A stretch of DNA of 64,000 nt from Celeribacter indicus (GCF_000819565.1 NZ_CP004393.1:2790001-2854000); one strand, 5' to 3'; shown: positions 53,801-62,976, counted from the stretch's first letter. Program-made: numbers and translations. Notes: generated by a model not told the origin, from the sequence alone.

Positions 53801-55068
53801 TCGCCACAACCGTTCTCCTGCTGCTGGGCCTCATGGCGCTCAGCATTCCCGTCGCCGCCGTCCTCGGCATCCTCGCGATCGTGCTCGACAAGAGCTATGC
53901 GGTCTTCCCGCTGACCAACGCCATCGGGGAAATCGCCTGGTCCACCAGCACCGCGCCCTCGATGGTCGCGATCCCGCTCTTCATCCTGCTCGGCCAGCTC
54001 ATGCTCCATTCCGACATGGCGGGCGACATGTACCGCTCGATGCGCGCCTGGCTCGGCTGGCTTCCCGGCGGGCTGATGCACGCCAATATCGGCTCCTCCT
54101 CGCTGTTCGCGGCGACCTCCGGGTCGAGCGTCGCGACCGCGGCGACCATCACCTCCATCGCCCTGCCCGAGGCGCGCGCCAACGGCTACAACGAAAAGCT
54201 CTTCTGCGGCACGCTCGCGGCGGGCGGCACGCTCGGCATCCTGATCCCGCCCTCGATCAACCTGATCCTCTATGCGGTGATCACCGAGACCTCCGTCACC
54301 CGCCTCTATGTCTCCGCCGTGGTGCCGGGGCTGCTTCTGGCCGGGCTCTTCTCCGCCGTGCTCATCGCCCTCTGCCTGATGAAACCGGAGTTCGGCGGGC
54401 GGCGCGAGACCTTCGATCTGCGAAACGCGCTGCGCGGGTTGCCGATGCTGCTGCCGCCGCTGCTGGTGTTCTTCGCCATCCTCGGCTCGATCTACACCGG
54501 GCTTGCGACACCGAACGAGGCAGCCGCCATGGGCGTCGCCGCCGCGGCCGTCATCTGCCTCTGGCGCGGCAAGCTCAGCCTCGAGATCTGCCGCCGCGTG
54601 CTGCTCAGCACGATGGAGACCACGGCGATGATCATGCTCATCGTCATCGCCGCCGCCTTCCTGAACTTCGTCCTCTCCGGCATCGGCCTCGTCGCCGCCG
54701 TGACGCGGATGGTGGATGCGGTGAACCTGACGCCGTTCTGGACCATGGTGCTGATCATCCTCTTCTATGTGGCGCTCGGATGCGTGATGGAATCCCTGTC
54801 GCTGATGATCGCCACCACGCCGATCTTCGCGCCCATCGTCTTCGGCCTCGGCTACGATCCGATCTGGTTCGGCATCGTGCTGATGATCGTGATCGAGATG
54901 GCGCTGATCACCCCGCCCGTCGGCATGAACCTCTATGTCGTGCAAGGCGTGCGAAAGACCGGCTCGATCGGCGACATCATGGCGGGCAGCGCGCCCTTCG
55001 TGGTGGCGATGACCCTGATGATCGCGCTCCTGCTCGCCTTCCCGCAAATCGCACTCCTCTCCCGATAG
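53797..55068 (+). CDS. TRAP transporter large permease (DctM type), operon 1
   Basis: 423 residues with about twelve spans. Conserved TRAP stretches are seen, including ATSGSSVATAATITSIALPE, GTLGILIPPSINLILYAVI and ITPPVGMNLYVVQG. DctM carries the sodium-driven transport of organic acids. It completes the P-Q-M set and is followed after 36 bases by the racemase-fold enzyme. Confidence 0.92.
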   Translation: MIATTVLLLLGLMALSIPVAAVLGILAIVLDKSYAVFPLTNAIGEIAWSTSTAPSMVAIPLFILLGQLMLHSDMAGDMYRSMRAWLGWLPGGLMHANIGSSSLFAATSGSSVATAATITSIALPEARANGYNEKLFCGTLAAGGTLGILIPPSINLILYAVITETSVTRLYVSAVVPGLLLAGLFSAVLIALCLMKPEFGGRRETFDLRNALRGLPMLLPPLLVFFAILGSIYTGLATPNEAAAMGVAAAAVICLWRGKLSLEICRRVLLSTMETTAMIMLIVIAAAFLNFVLSGIGLVAAVTRMVDAVNLTPFWTMVLIILFYVALGCVMESLSLMIATTPIFAPIVFGLGYDPIWFGIVLMIVIEMALITPPVGMNLYVVQGVRKTGSIGDIMAGSAPFVVAMTLMIALLLAFPQIALLSR

Positions 55069-55104
55069 CTCTTCCAAACATCCTTCAGCAAGAAAGGCAT
55101 CAAC

Positions 55105-55845
55105 ATGACTGACCTCATGGGATGGCGGCGCAAGATTGCCGTTCTGATCCCCTCGACGAACACCATCGTCCAGCCGGAATTCGACGACATGCGCGTCGAG
55201 GGCGTCACCAACCACATCTCCCGCGTCGCGGTTCCCAATGCCGCCCTGAAGTCCGACGCGGACATGGAGCGCTTCATGGGCCTGATCGAGGAAGGCACCA
55301 GGGCCGCGCTGGAGTCCGCCCTGTCCTGCGAGCCCGACCATGTCGTCATCGGCATGTCGTCCGAGACCTTCTGGGGCGGGCTCGAGGGCAGCCGCAAGCT
55401 CGCCGCCCAGCTCGCGGAATGGACCGACCTTCCCGTCACCATGGGATCGGACGCCGCCGATGCGGCGCTGAAAAGCTACGGCGCGCGGCGGATCGGCATC
55501 CTGACCCCCTACCTCCCCATCGGGGATGCGAACGTCCACCGCTTCTTCACCGATCTCGGCTATGACGTGGCGCAGATCATCGGCCTGAAACGCTCGAGCC
55601 CCACCGACATCGCGGCCACGACCCTCGCGGAGATGGACGCGGCGCTCGACGAACTCGGCGCGCTGGACGTCGACGCGATCCTGCAATGCGGCACCAACCT
55701 GTGCATGGCCCGCCATGCGCCCCGCGCGGAAGACCGGCTGGGCAAGCCGGTGATCGCCATCAACACCGCCCTCTACTGGCACGCCCTGCGCAGCAGCGGC
55801 ATCAACGACACCCTGGAAGACTACGGGAGCCTGTTCCTGAAATGA
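55105..55845 (+). CDS. Asp/Glu-racemase-fold enzyme with a single catalytic cysteine
   Basis: 246 residues. The fold is that of maleate isomerase and arylmalonate decarboxylase: IAVLIPSTNTIVQPEFDDM at the start and GILTPYLPIGD in the middle. Only the second catalytic cysteine is present (Cys195 in ILQCGTNLC). The first catalytic position, usually Cys in racemases and isomerases, is Ser in VIGMSSETF. Single-Cys members such as arylmalonate decarboxylase use it alone for decarboxylation, so a lyase or decarboxylase is more likely than a racemase. The DUF4392 gene starts on its stop codon (ATGA). Substrate unknown. Confidence 0.8.
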   Translation: MTDLMGWRRKIAVLIPSTNTIVQPEFDDMRVEGVTNHISRVAVPNAALKSDADMERFMGLIEEGTRAALESALSCEPDHVVIGMSSETFWGGLEGSRKLAAQLAEWTDLPVTMGSDAADAALKSYGARRIGILTPYLPIGDANVHRFFTDLGYDVAQIIGLKRSSPTDIAATTLAEMDAALDELGALDVDAILQCGTNLCMARHAPRAEDRLGKPVIAINTALYWHALRSSGINDTLEDYGSLFLK

Positions 55846-56987
55846 CCGACACATTCACCCCCGATCTCGATCTCGCCCATGCCGTCGCGGATTCCGCCGA
55901 CCGGCTGATTTCCGTCCAGGTCTTCATGTCCGGCGGCAGCGCCGAGCTGACCGGCGCCAACATCACCCGCGAACTCTACGACGCCGCCCGCGCCAACCGG
56001 GCCGAGCCGCTGATCTACACCGCGGCGAAGGAACTGCTCGACCGGGTCAAGCCGCGCGACACGGTGGTGTTCTGCACCGGCTTCTTCGACCCGCCCTCGA
56101 TGATCGACGAGATGGACGGCCCGCTCGGCGCGGTGGCGCTGGCACGGATGCTCTGCGTGACCCTCGACATCACGCCGGTCTTCCTGACCGAGGTGGCCAA
56201 CATGGAGCGCATGGCCGGGCTCGCCGCCTCCCTCGGGCTCGAGGTGCTGGACTACGAGCTCGCCCGCACCACGCCGTTCAAGGCGGCGGTCATGCCGCTG
56301 CCCATCGACCACGACCGCGCGAAGGCCGAGGCCGAACGCCTCTGCGACCTCGCGCCCGCCGCGATGATCGCGATCGAGAAGCCCGCGCCCTGCCCGCGCG
56401 GCCGCTACCACACCGGCAAGGGGCTCGACGTCACCGACACCGTCGGCAAAGTCGACCACGTCTTCGCCGAAGCCCGCCGCCGCGGCATCCTGACCATCGG
56501 CATCGGCGATGGCGGCAACGAGGTCGGCATGGGCAGCATCCTTGAGGACATCCTGCGCGTCGTCCCCACCGGCGACGTGATCGGCACCCCCGTGGAGACC
56601 GACCTGCTCGTGGTCGCGGCCATCGCCAACTGGGGCGCCTATGCGATCGGCGCGACCATCGCCGCGGCGCTGCACATGCCCGAGGCGATCCACAGCCTCG
56701 AAGAGGAACGCCGCCTGACCGGGACCGCCGCCGCGCTCGGCTTCATCGACCCGGCGACGGGGCTCGCGAACGGCTGGACCGACGGCACCCCGCCGGTCTG
56801 CGCGGAGGCGGTCCTGGAACTGCTCCGGCAGATGGTCCTGCTGCGGCTCGGGCGGAAGAATCCGCAAAACCCGCTCCAGATCCCCAAGAAATGGGCGGAA
56901 CGGCACGATCCGAACACCACCGTCGCGATCTGGGCGGATCATCTCGCGCGCAAGGAAGCCGATTACTTCGGCCGCCTCTCCGCCTGA
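55842..56987 (+). CDS. D-glutamate cyclase-like protein (DUF4392/GLUCM C-terminal family)
   Basis: 381 residues. The conserved elements FCTGFFDPPSMIDEMDGPLGAVAL, IAIEKPAPCPRGRYHTGKG and TIGIGDGGNEVGMGSI match the C-terminal domain of D-glutamate cyclase, the mitochondrial enzyme that turns D-glutamate into 5-oxo-D-proline. In bacteria this domain is found alone, as here, and its reaction is mostly untested. The GDGGNE motif with two Asp and a Glu suggests metal binding. It overlaps the upstream enzyme by four bases, so they are co-expressed. A link to the oxoprolinase-type HyuAB at the window end would be logical. Confidence 0.82.
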   Translation: MTDTFTPDLDLAHAVADSADRLISVQVFMSGGSAELTGANITRELYDAARANRAEPLIYTAAKELLDRVKPRDTVVFCTGFFDPPSMIDEMDGPLGAVALARMLCVTLDITPVFLTEVANMERMAGLAASLGLEVLDYELARTTPFKAAVMPLPIDHDRAKAEAERLCDLAPAAMIAIEKPAPCPRGRYHTGKGLDVTDTVGKVDHVFAEARRRGILTIGIGDGGNEVGMGSILEDILRVVPTGDVIGTPVETDLLVVAAIANWGAYAIGATIAAALHMPEAIHSLEEERRLTGTAAALGFIDPATGLANGWTDGTPPVCAEAVLELLRQMVLLRLGRKNPQNPLQIPKKWAERHDPNTTVAIWADHLARKEADYFGRLSA

Positions 56988-57000
56988 TCCTTCCCGCACC

Positions 57001-57034
57001 GGGGCCCGCACCGCGCACCGGCGGTGCGGGCCCC
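57001..57034. terminator. Probable transcription terminator after the DUF4392 gene
   Basis: A perfect 14-bp GC stem, GGGGCCCGCACCGC paired with GCGGTGCGGGCCCC, around a 6-base loop, 14 bases after the stop. There is only a weak T run, so termination could depend on Rho or on stem strength. Confidence 0.65.
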
Positions 57035-57557
57035 GTCCTCCCCCGGCGGCGCGGCAGGAGTTTTCCCCTGACCCCCGCCCACCCGGACGCCCGCAGCCGC
57101 CGCCCTGGCCGGCCTGACGTCCGACCCGCCGGGGGCCTTTTCCTCCCGCTGTCCCATAGCCGACGCCATGCGGAACAGAGGCCCCGCACGGCTCCCGCCT
57201 TCGCCGTTTTTTTCTCGCCCTCACGCGGCCCGGCATTGCCTAGAGTTTAATCTTCTGCACGCCGCTCCTTCCGCCATCCCGGCACAGAACTTGACCGGAA
57301 CCGGCACGATCCATATCCTACTATTTAGGATAAATGTTCCATAATGTAGAACAACGGATACGCACAACGATGACGCAACCGACTCCTCTCCCGCCAGTCG
57401 CCCCCGATCCCCGACGCGCCGGCCGTCCCGGCCCCGTCCCCGCGACACGGTGAGCCGGGGCGCGATGCCGCCCCGGAACCCAGACCAAGACCCATAAAAA
57501 AGAACGCTCCTCGACCGAAGGCGCGTCGACACGCAACCTTTCCAACAGATGAGACCA
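57035..57557. other. Intergenic region before TRAP operon 2
   Basis: About 520 bases without a supported gene. The first half is very GC-rich. Near 57300-57360 the sequence turns AT-rich and holds the palindrome at 57337-57351. The promoter for the second TRAP operon should lie around it; the untranslated leader would then be long, at about 200 bases. Confidence 0.5.
57337..57351. promoter_or_regulatory. Candidate IclR operator before TRAP operon 2
   Basis: TTCCATAATGTAGAA, which differs at two positions from the perfect palindrome TTCTATAATATAGAA at 52099-52113. The flanking bases G and CA are also shared (TGTTCC...GAACA here and GAACA there), so both operons look to be controlled by one protein. 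Confidence 0.6.
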
Positions 57558-58541
57558 ATGATGACCAACCTCTTCCTTTCCGCGACGCTCACCTGCGCGA
57601 TGACGGTGACAGCCACTTTCGCGACCGCAGAAACCTGGGACGTCTCCCTTCCCTGGGGCCCGTCGGAATATCACGTCGGCAATGCCGAGCGCTTTGCCGA
57701 AGCGGTCGAGGAGGCGACCGGTGGCGAGCTGTCGCTGAAGATCCACGCCGGCGGCGCGCTCGGCGTGCGGCCCACTGAAACGGTGCGCGCGCTGGAAGAC
57801 GGCATCGTGCCGATGGGGGAAACCGCCGCGATGATGAACGTGGGCGACCTGCCCCTTCTGGGGCTCGACGGCATTCCCTTCCTGTTCGACGACGAGAGCG
57901 ATGTGGAACGCTACTACCAGCTCATCCGCCCGGTCTGGGAAGAGGCGCTCGAGACGCGGAACCAGAAGCTGCTCTATTCCGTGCCCTGGCCGACGCAGCT
58001 CATCTTCACCAACCGGAAGATCGAGAGCCTCGACGATTTCGAGGGCCTCGCCGTCCGCACCATGGACACCAATACCTCCAACCTCGCGGAAAGCCTCGGG
58101 ATGCTGCCGCTGATCATGGGCTCCGCCGACGTGATCCCGGCGCTCGCGACGGGCAAGCTCGACGCGGTGATGACCTCCGGGACGACCGCCGTCGCCCAGC
58201 AGCTCTGGGAATTCCTCGATTACGGCTATGTCACCAACCACATGGTCTCCTTCAACCTCATGTCGGTGAACATGGATTACTGGAACGAGCTCGCGCCCGA
58301 GACGCAGCAGACGGTCCTCGACCTCGCCGCGACGATGGAGCCGGAGTTCTGGGAGGTCGCCCGCCAGGAACACGACATGCGGATGAAACAACTCGAGGAG
58401 AACGGCCTCGAAGTCTCCGTGCCCTCGCCCGACATGCTGGCCGCGATGCGTGACGCCACGGCCTCGCTCGAGCAGAATCTGGTCGCAAGTACCGGTGCCG
58501 ACGCGGAACGCGTGCTGAACGCCTATCACGCCGAGGACTAA
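57558..58541 (+). CDS. TRAP transporter solute-binding protein (DctP type), operon 2
   Basis: 327 residues; the start may also be 57549 or 57561, and none has a strong ribosome-binding site. An N-terminal signal ends near FATAE (about 23). The mature fold has GPSEYHVGNAERFAEAVEEATGGEL, GLAVRTMDTNTSNLAESLG with the ligand Arg (about 170), and the usual helical C-terminus. It should bind a periplasmic organic acid for the permeases that follow. It is not closely similar to the SBP of operon 1, so the two TRAP systems probably carry different ligands. Confidence 0.88.
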   Translation: MMTNLFLSATLTCAMTVTATFATAETWDVSLPWGPSEYHVGNAERFAEAVEEATGGELSLKIHAGGALGVRPTETVRALEDGIVPMGETAAMMNVGDLPLLGLDGIPFLFDDESDVERYYQLIRPVWEEALETRNQKLLYSVPWPTQLIFTNRKIESLDDFEGLAVRTMDTNTSNLAESLGMLPLIMGSADVIPALATGKLDAVMTSGTTAVAQQLWEFLDYGYVTNHMVSFNLMSVNMDYWNELAPETQQTVLDLAATMEPEFWEVARQEHDMRMKQLEENGLEVSVPSPDMLAAMRDATASLEQNLVASTGADAERVLNAYHAED

Positions 58542-58640
58542 GATCCGGTCCGGTCGCATGCTCCGGCTGCGACCGGATCCGACCGGCGCGGCCAGACGGC
58601 CGGACCGCCGCCCGTTCCCCGATTCAGGAAAGATCAGACC

Positions 58641-59162
58641 ATGCAGACACTCCATCGGGCCTGCCGTCTCGCGACCCGCGCCGGAGCCGTTTTCGCCGCC
58701 GCCGCCCTCGCCGTCCTGGCGCTCATGCTGGTGCTCGAGGTGGTGCTGAACTCGGCCTTCCGCATCTCCCAGCCCTGGGCGACGGAATATTCCGTCTACC
58801 TTCTCGGCGCGAGCCTCTTTGCCGGAAGCGGCTGGGTCTTTACCGAGGCCGGGCATATCCGCGTCACCCTGCTCAGCGACCGGCTCTCCGCCCCGCTCGC
58901 CCGCGGCATGGCGGTGGTCACGGAGGCCATCGGCCTCGCGGTGGCCAGCTTCGCCGCCTGGCACATGACGCTCTATGCGCTCGCGAGCCTCGAGCGCGGT
59001 TCGACGAGCCTCTATCCCAGCGCCACGCCGCTCTGGATCCCGCAGATGATGCTGGCGGTCTCCCTCTGGCTGATCTGCACCGGGATCGTCGCCTGCATGA
59101 TGGAAACGCTCGGCTTCGTGCGGCCGCGTGCCGCCGCCCCCGACCTCGCAAGGGAAATCTGA
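58641..59162 (+). CDS. TRAP transporter small permease (DctQ type), operon 2
   Basis: 173 residues with four predicted spans (about 14-36, 50-68, 88-110 and 130-152). A short loop contains the conserved GAFAGSGW-like element GASLFAGSGWVFTEAGHIRV. The gene lies 99 bases after the SBP gene and two bases before DctM, so it belongs to the same transcript. It supports the transport step with the large permease. Confidence 0.85.
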   Translation: MQTLHRACRLATRAGAVFAAAALAVLALMLVLEVVLNSAFRISQPWATEYSVYLLGASLFAGSGWVFTEAGHIRVTLLSDRLSAPLARGMAVVTEAIGLAVASFAAWHMTLYALASLERGSTSLYPSATPLWIPQMMLAVSLWLICTGIVACMMETLGFVRPRAAAPDLAREI

Positions 59163-59164
59163 TC

Positions 59165-60448
59165 ATGGCCGTCCCGGCAACATTCATCCTGACCGCCCTG
59201 GCCGTCCTGCTGCTGAGCGGCACCTGGATCGGCCTGTCCCTCATGGGCACGGGCATCCTGTCGCTGGAACTCTTTCGCAACATGAGGGTCGGCACCTTCC
59301 TCGCCTCCGACATCTGGGGCACGGCGACCTCGCAGGAACTCGTCACCCTGCCCCTCTTCGTGCTGATGGGCGAACTCCTCTACGTCACCAACCTGTCGCG
59401 CAACCTGTTCGACGGGCTGGCGCCCTTCGCGCGCCGGCTGCCGGGCGGGCTGATCCAGGTGAACGTGCTGGCCTCGGCGCTGTTCGCCGCGATCAGCGGC
59501 TCCTCGGCCGCGACCACCGCGACCGTCGGGCGCATCACCGTCGAGGAACTCGACAAACGCGGCTTCGACCCGATGCTGAACCGCGGCTCGCTGGCGGGCG
59601 CGGGTTCGATCGGGCTGCTCATTCCGCCCTCCATCCCGATGATCGTCTACGGCGTCATCGCACAGGTCTCCATCCTCGACCTCTTCATCGCCGGGCTGCT
59701 TCCGGGCCTCCTGCTCTGCGCGATGTTCATGGCCTGGATCGGCCTGCGCTCGCGCGCCCCCGACGACCCGGATGCCAGACCGCTGACCTTCCGCCAGGCG
59801 GCGCAGTCCATCGGCCGGCTGCTGCCGACCCTGCTGCTCATCCTCTGCGTGATGGGCTCGATGCTGACGGGCCTCGCCTCCGTGACCGAGGCGGCCGCCG
59901 TCGGCTCGGCGGGCGCGCTTGTCCTGCTGCTGCTCGATCCCGGTTTCCGGCTGCGCAAGCTCACCGGCGCGCTGATGAGCGCGGTGCGGACATGCAGCAT
60001 GATCAGCCTCATCCTCGCCGGCGCGCTCTTTCTGACGAAGGCCATGGCGCGGCTGTCCATTCCCTCCGACATCGCCCAGGCGATCGAGGCGCTGCACCTG
60101 TCGCCCTTCGCGCTGATCGCGCTTCTGGTGGTGTTCTACCTCGTGCTGGGCTGCGTCATCGACGGGCTGTCCACCATCGTCATGACCCTGCCGGTCACGC
60201 TGCCCCTCGCGGTCTCGGCGGGCTTCGATCCGGTCTGGTACGGGATCTTCCTCATCGTGACGATCGAGATGGCGCAGATCACCCCGCCGGTCGGGATCAA
60301 CCTGTTCGTGATGAAACACCTCACCGGCGACCCCATCGGCCGGCTCGCCCGCGCGGCCGCGCCCTTCTGCCTGGTGATGATCCTGCACGTCTTCGTCCTG
60401 ACGCTCTTCCCGCAGATCGCGACATGGCTCCCGCAGGCGCTCAAGTGA
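59165..60448 (+). CDS. TRAP transporter large permease (DctM type), operon 2
   Basis: 427 residues and about twelve spans. The signature ISGSSAATTATVGRITVEEL (about 112-131), GSIGLLIPPSIPMIVYGVI and ITPPVGINLFVMK show it to be DctM. It is the sodium-driven carrier of operon 2. The last bases overlap or touch the following racemase-fold gene, which implies co-expression and a shared substrate path. Confidence 0.92.
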   Translation: MAVPATFILTALAVLLLSGTWIGLSLMGTGILSLELFRNMRVGTFLASDIWGTATSQELVTLPLFVLMGELLYVTNLSRNLFDGLAPFARRLPGGLIQVNVLASALFAAISGSSAATTATVGRITVEELDKRGFDPMLNRGSLAGAGSIGLLIPPSIPMIVYGVIAQVSILDLFIAGLLPGLLLCAMFMAWIGLRSRAPDDPDARPLTFRQAAQSIGRLLPTLLLILCVMGSMLTGLASVTEAAAVGSAGALVLLLLDPGFRLRKLTGALMSAVRTCSMISLILAGALFLTKAMARLSIPSDIAQAIEALHLSPFALIALLVVFYLVLGCVIDGLSTIVMTLPVTLPLAVSAGFDPVWYGIFLIVTIEMAQITPPVGINLFVMKHLTGDPIGRLARAAAPFCLVMILHVFVLTLFPQIATWLPQALK

Positions 60449-60459
60449 CGGAGGCGAAG

Positions 60460-61218
60460 ATGACCCGCCCCGCCTCGAGCTATTCGATGCGCGCCCGGAT
60501 CGGCCTGATCGTTCCGCCGACCAACACGGTGAACGAGGCCGAATGGTCCCGCCTCCTGCCCGAGGGCGCCACGGCCCACAGCCACCGCATGGCACTGCAC
60601 ACCGACACGCAGAGCACCGAGGGCATCGCCGCTCTGAAGACCGATCTCGAGGCGGCGGTCGCGATGCTGGCGCCGATGCGGCCGGATGTGGTGGCCTATG
60701 CCTGCACCGCCGGGTCGCTGGTCACGCCCTCCGACGCGCTCGGGGCGGAGATCTCCGCACGCAGCGGCGTGAGCGTGATCACGACGGCGGACAGCCTCGT
60801 GCAGGCGCTGCGCCATCTCGGTGCCGGACGGATCGGCCTCGCCACCCCCTATTCGGAGGCGATGAACGCGCATGAGGTGGCCTTCCTCGCGGCGCACGGG
60901 ATCGAAACCCTGGCCGTCGCCGGGCTGGGGCTCGGCGCGCGGGGGGCGTGGGAATATCCCAAGATCGCGCAGACGCCGCTTGCGACCGTGGAGCGCCTTG
61001 CCCGGCAAGTGGGGGCCGCGGATGTCGCGGCGCTGGTGATCAGCTGCACCGATTTTCCGACCCTGCCGCTCATCGCGCCGCTCGAGCGGGAGCTGGGCAT
61101 TCCGGTCCTCACCTCGAACACCGCGACGCTGTGGCGCTGTCTCGGCCATGTCCCGGACCCGGAGGAGACCCGGCGCGACCCGCGCCTGCGCGCCGCCGGA
61201 CGCCTGTTCGGGGCCTGA
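60460..61218 (+). CDS. Asp/Glu-racemase-fold enzyme with both catalytic cysteines (maleate isomerase type)
   Basis: 252 residues from ATG 60460, with GGAGG at 60450-60454; a GTG at 60445 overlapping the previous stop is the alternative. Two cysteines in the positions expected for this fold are present: Cys82 in AYACTAGSL and Cys196 in VISCTDFP. This matches maleate isomerase and Asp/Glu or hydantoin racemases, which use the cysteines as the base pair. It is clearly different from the single-Cys enzyme at 55105-55845. It ends TRAP operon 2. Racemisation or cis-trans isomerisation of a dicarboxylic acid is the likely reaction. Confidence 0.82.
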   Translation: MTRPASSYSMRARIGLIVPPTNTVNEAEWSRLLPEGATAHSHRMALHTDTQSTEGIAALKTDLEAAVAMLAPMRPDVVAYACTAGSLVTPSDALGAEISARSGVSVITTADSLVQALRHLGAGRIGLATPYSEAMNAHEVAFLAAHGIETLAVAGLGLGARGAWEYPKIAQTPLATVERLARQVGAADVAALVISCTDFPTLPLIAPLERELGIPVLTSNTATLWRCLGHVPDPEETRRDPRLRAAGRLFGA

Positions 61219-61257
61219 GGCACCGACACGGCGCCCGTCCACCCGTCGAAAATCGGA

Positions 61258-61291
61258 CACCCCGGCCACGCCATTCCGCGTGGCCGGGGTG
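61258..61291. terminator. Bidirectional terminator between convergent genes
   Basis: A 14-bp stem, CACCCCGGCCACGC paired with GCGTGGCCGGGGTG, around a 6-base loop, lies 39 bases after the racemase-fold gene and 30 bases before the end of hyuB on the other strand. It can serve both operons. Confidence 0.7.
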
Positions 61292-61320
61292 CGCCCTTCA
61301 CGACGGCACCTCGCGCCGGG

Positions 61321-62952
61321 TTACACCCAGTCGCCCGCACCGCGGACGGTGACGTAGCCTTCGGCGAGATCCCGTTCGATCATCCGCCGGTCGCGTTCCC
61401 CGGCCGGGCCGTAGCCGCCCGCCCCCGGCGTGCGCAGGGTCAGGACATCGCCCGAGGAGAGCGACAGCGACCGCTCGCCGAGGATCGGCTCCCCGTCGTT
61501 CACGATGATCTCCCCCACGGCCCCGGCCTCGCCGCCGAGAATGCCCTCGGGAACGGACCGGGTACGGTCGGCCTGAAGGTAGATCTCGATCGGGGAGGTC
61601 TCGAGCACCCGCATCGCGACCTCGAGACCGAGCCCGCCGCGGAACCGGCCGCGCCCGCCGGAATCCGCCCGCAGCCTCTTGTAATCCACCCGCATCGGCG
61701 CCAGCCGCTCCATGATCTCGACCGGAACGCCGGAGATGTTGGACGGCCAGCTCAGCACGCTCGGCCCGTCATGCCGGCAGGTCGCGCCATAGCCGCCGTT
61801 GAAGAAGAAAAGGTTGGCATAGGGCCCCTTCTCGTTCGTCCCGGTCTGGTGCATCGCCCAGGTGGCCACGCCGCAGGGGGCCATCACCCGCTCCGGCACC
61901 GCCTCCGCAAGCGCGGTGATCGAGGCGACCGGCAGGTGGTGGCCGATCATGTTGCGCGAGAAGCCCGCGCAGGGATACCTGTGGTTGAGGATGCTGCCCT
62001 CGGGCACCGTCATCGTGATCGGCCGCAGCACGCCCTCGTTGTTGGGCAGGTCCGGCGCGATGACCGATTTCAGGCCATAGACGGTATAGGCGAAGGTATA
62101 GGCATAGACCACGTTGAGGGAAGTTCCGTCCATCTGGGGCGGCACGTCCTCGAAATCGACGAGGCAGTCCCCGTCCTTCAGGGTGATGACCATGTTGACC
62201 TCGAAGGGCTCGGTCAGCCCGTCGGGGGTCACGGTATAGCGGTATGTTCCCTCCGGCATGGCGGAGATGGCGGTGCGCATCGCGCTTTCGGAGCGGTCGA
62301 GGATCTCGCGGCCGAGATCGGTCAGATCCTCCAGCCCGTATTCCGCCATCAGCTCGGTCACCCGCTGCGCGGCGACGTCGAGGCTGGTCATCTGCGCCCA
62401 GAGGTCGCCCATGACCTGATCCGGCGCCCGGACGTTGGTCCGCAACAGCCGCACCAGCGTCTCGTCCACCTGGCCGGCGCTGATCAGCTTGCAGCGCGGG
62501 ATCTGGAACCCCTCCTCGAAGATGTCGCGCATGACCAGGCTGCCGGAGCGGCCGCCCACGTCCATCGCATGCGCCGTCGAGGCCGCGAAGCCCACGAGCC
62601 GCTCGCCCACGAAGATCGGCCGGCACAGGTTGATGTCCGGGAGGTGGCCTGTGCCCTGCCAGGGGTCGTTGCAGATCATCACATCGCCGGGATGGATGTT
62701 CTCGAGGCCGAAGCCCTCGATGAAATGGCGCACCGTGCGCGGCAGGGTGCCGATGAAGGAAGGGATCGACTGTGTCGCCTGGGCGAGCAACTGCCCCTCG
62801 ACATCGGTCACGACCACCGCGAAATCATGCGATTCCCGCACGATGGTGGAAAAGGCGGTGCGCACGAGGATGGCCGAGGCTTCGTCCACCGCCGAGATCA
62901 GGCGGTTCCAGAGGATTTGCAGGCTGACAGCGTCGAATTGAACTGAACTCAT
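61321..62952 (-). CDS. hyuB: Hydantoinase/oxoprolinase subunit B, operon 2
   Basis: 543 residues. The conserved elements are the start VSLQILWNRLISAVDEAS, GDVMICNDPWQGTGHLPDINLC and GFAASTAHAMDVGGRSG, the last with the His and Asp positions expected at the metal site, plus a Gly-rich end LRTPGAGGYGPAG. With HyuA it forms the ATP-dependent ring-opening enzyme. It follows HyuA by 24 bases. It differs from the operon 1 protein along most of its length, so the two sets probably have different substrates. Confidence 0.88.
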   Translation of the reverse strand: MSSVQFDAVSLQILWNRLISAVDEASAILVRTAFSTIVRESHDFAVVVTDVEGQLLAQATQSIPSFIGTLPRTVRHFIEGFGLENIHPGDVMICNDPWQGTGHLPDINLCRPIFVGERLVGFAASTAHAMDVGGRSGSLVMRDIFEEGFQIPRCKLISAGQVDETLVRLLRTNVRAPDQVMGDLWAQMTSLDVAAQRVTELMAEYGLEDLTDLGREILDRSESAMRTAISAMPEGTYRYTVTPDGLTEPFEVNMVITLKDGDCLVDFEDVPPQMDGTSLNVVYAYTFAYTVYGLKSVIAPDLPNNEGVLRPITMTVPEGSILNHRYPCAGFSRNMIGHHLPVASITALAEAVPERVMAPCGVATWAMHQTGTNEKGPYANLFFFNGGYGATCRHDGPSVLSWPSNISGVPVEIMERLAPMRVDYKRLRADSGGRGRFRGGLGLEVAMRVLETSPIEIYLQADRTRSVPEGILGGEAGAVGEIIVNDGEPILGERSLSLSSGDVLTLRTPGAGGYGPAGERDRRMIERDLAEGYVTVRGAGDWV

Positions 62953-62976
62953 CGCGTATGACTCCGTACTGTCGTT

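Noticed and set aside
53662..55854. Long histidine- and glycine-rich frame on the minus strand
   Set aside because: It is the mirror of the TRAP permease genes; the His/Asp/Gly richness is what antisense of membrane-protein codons gives in GC-rich DNA.
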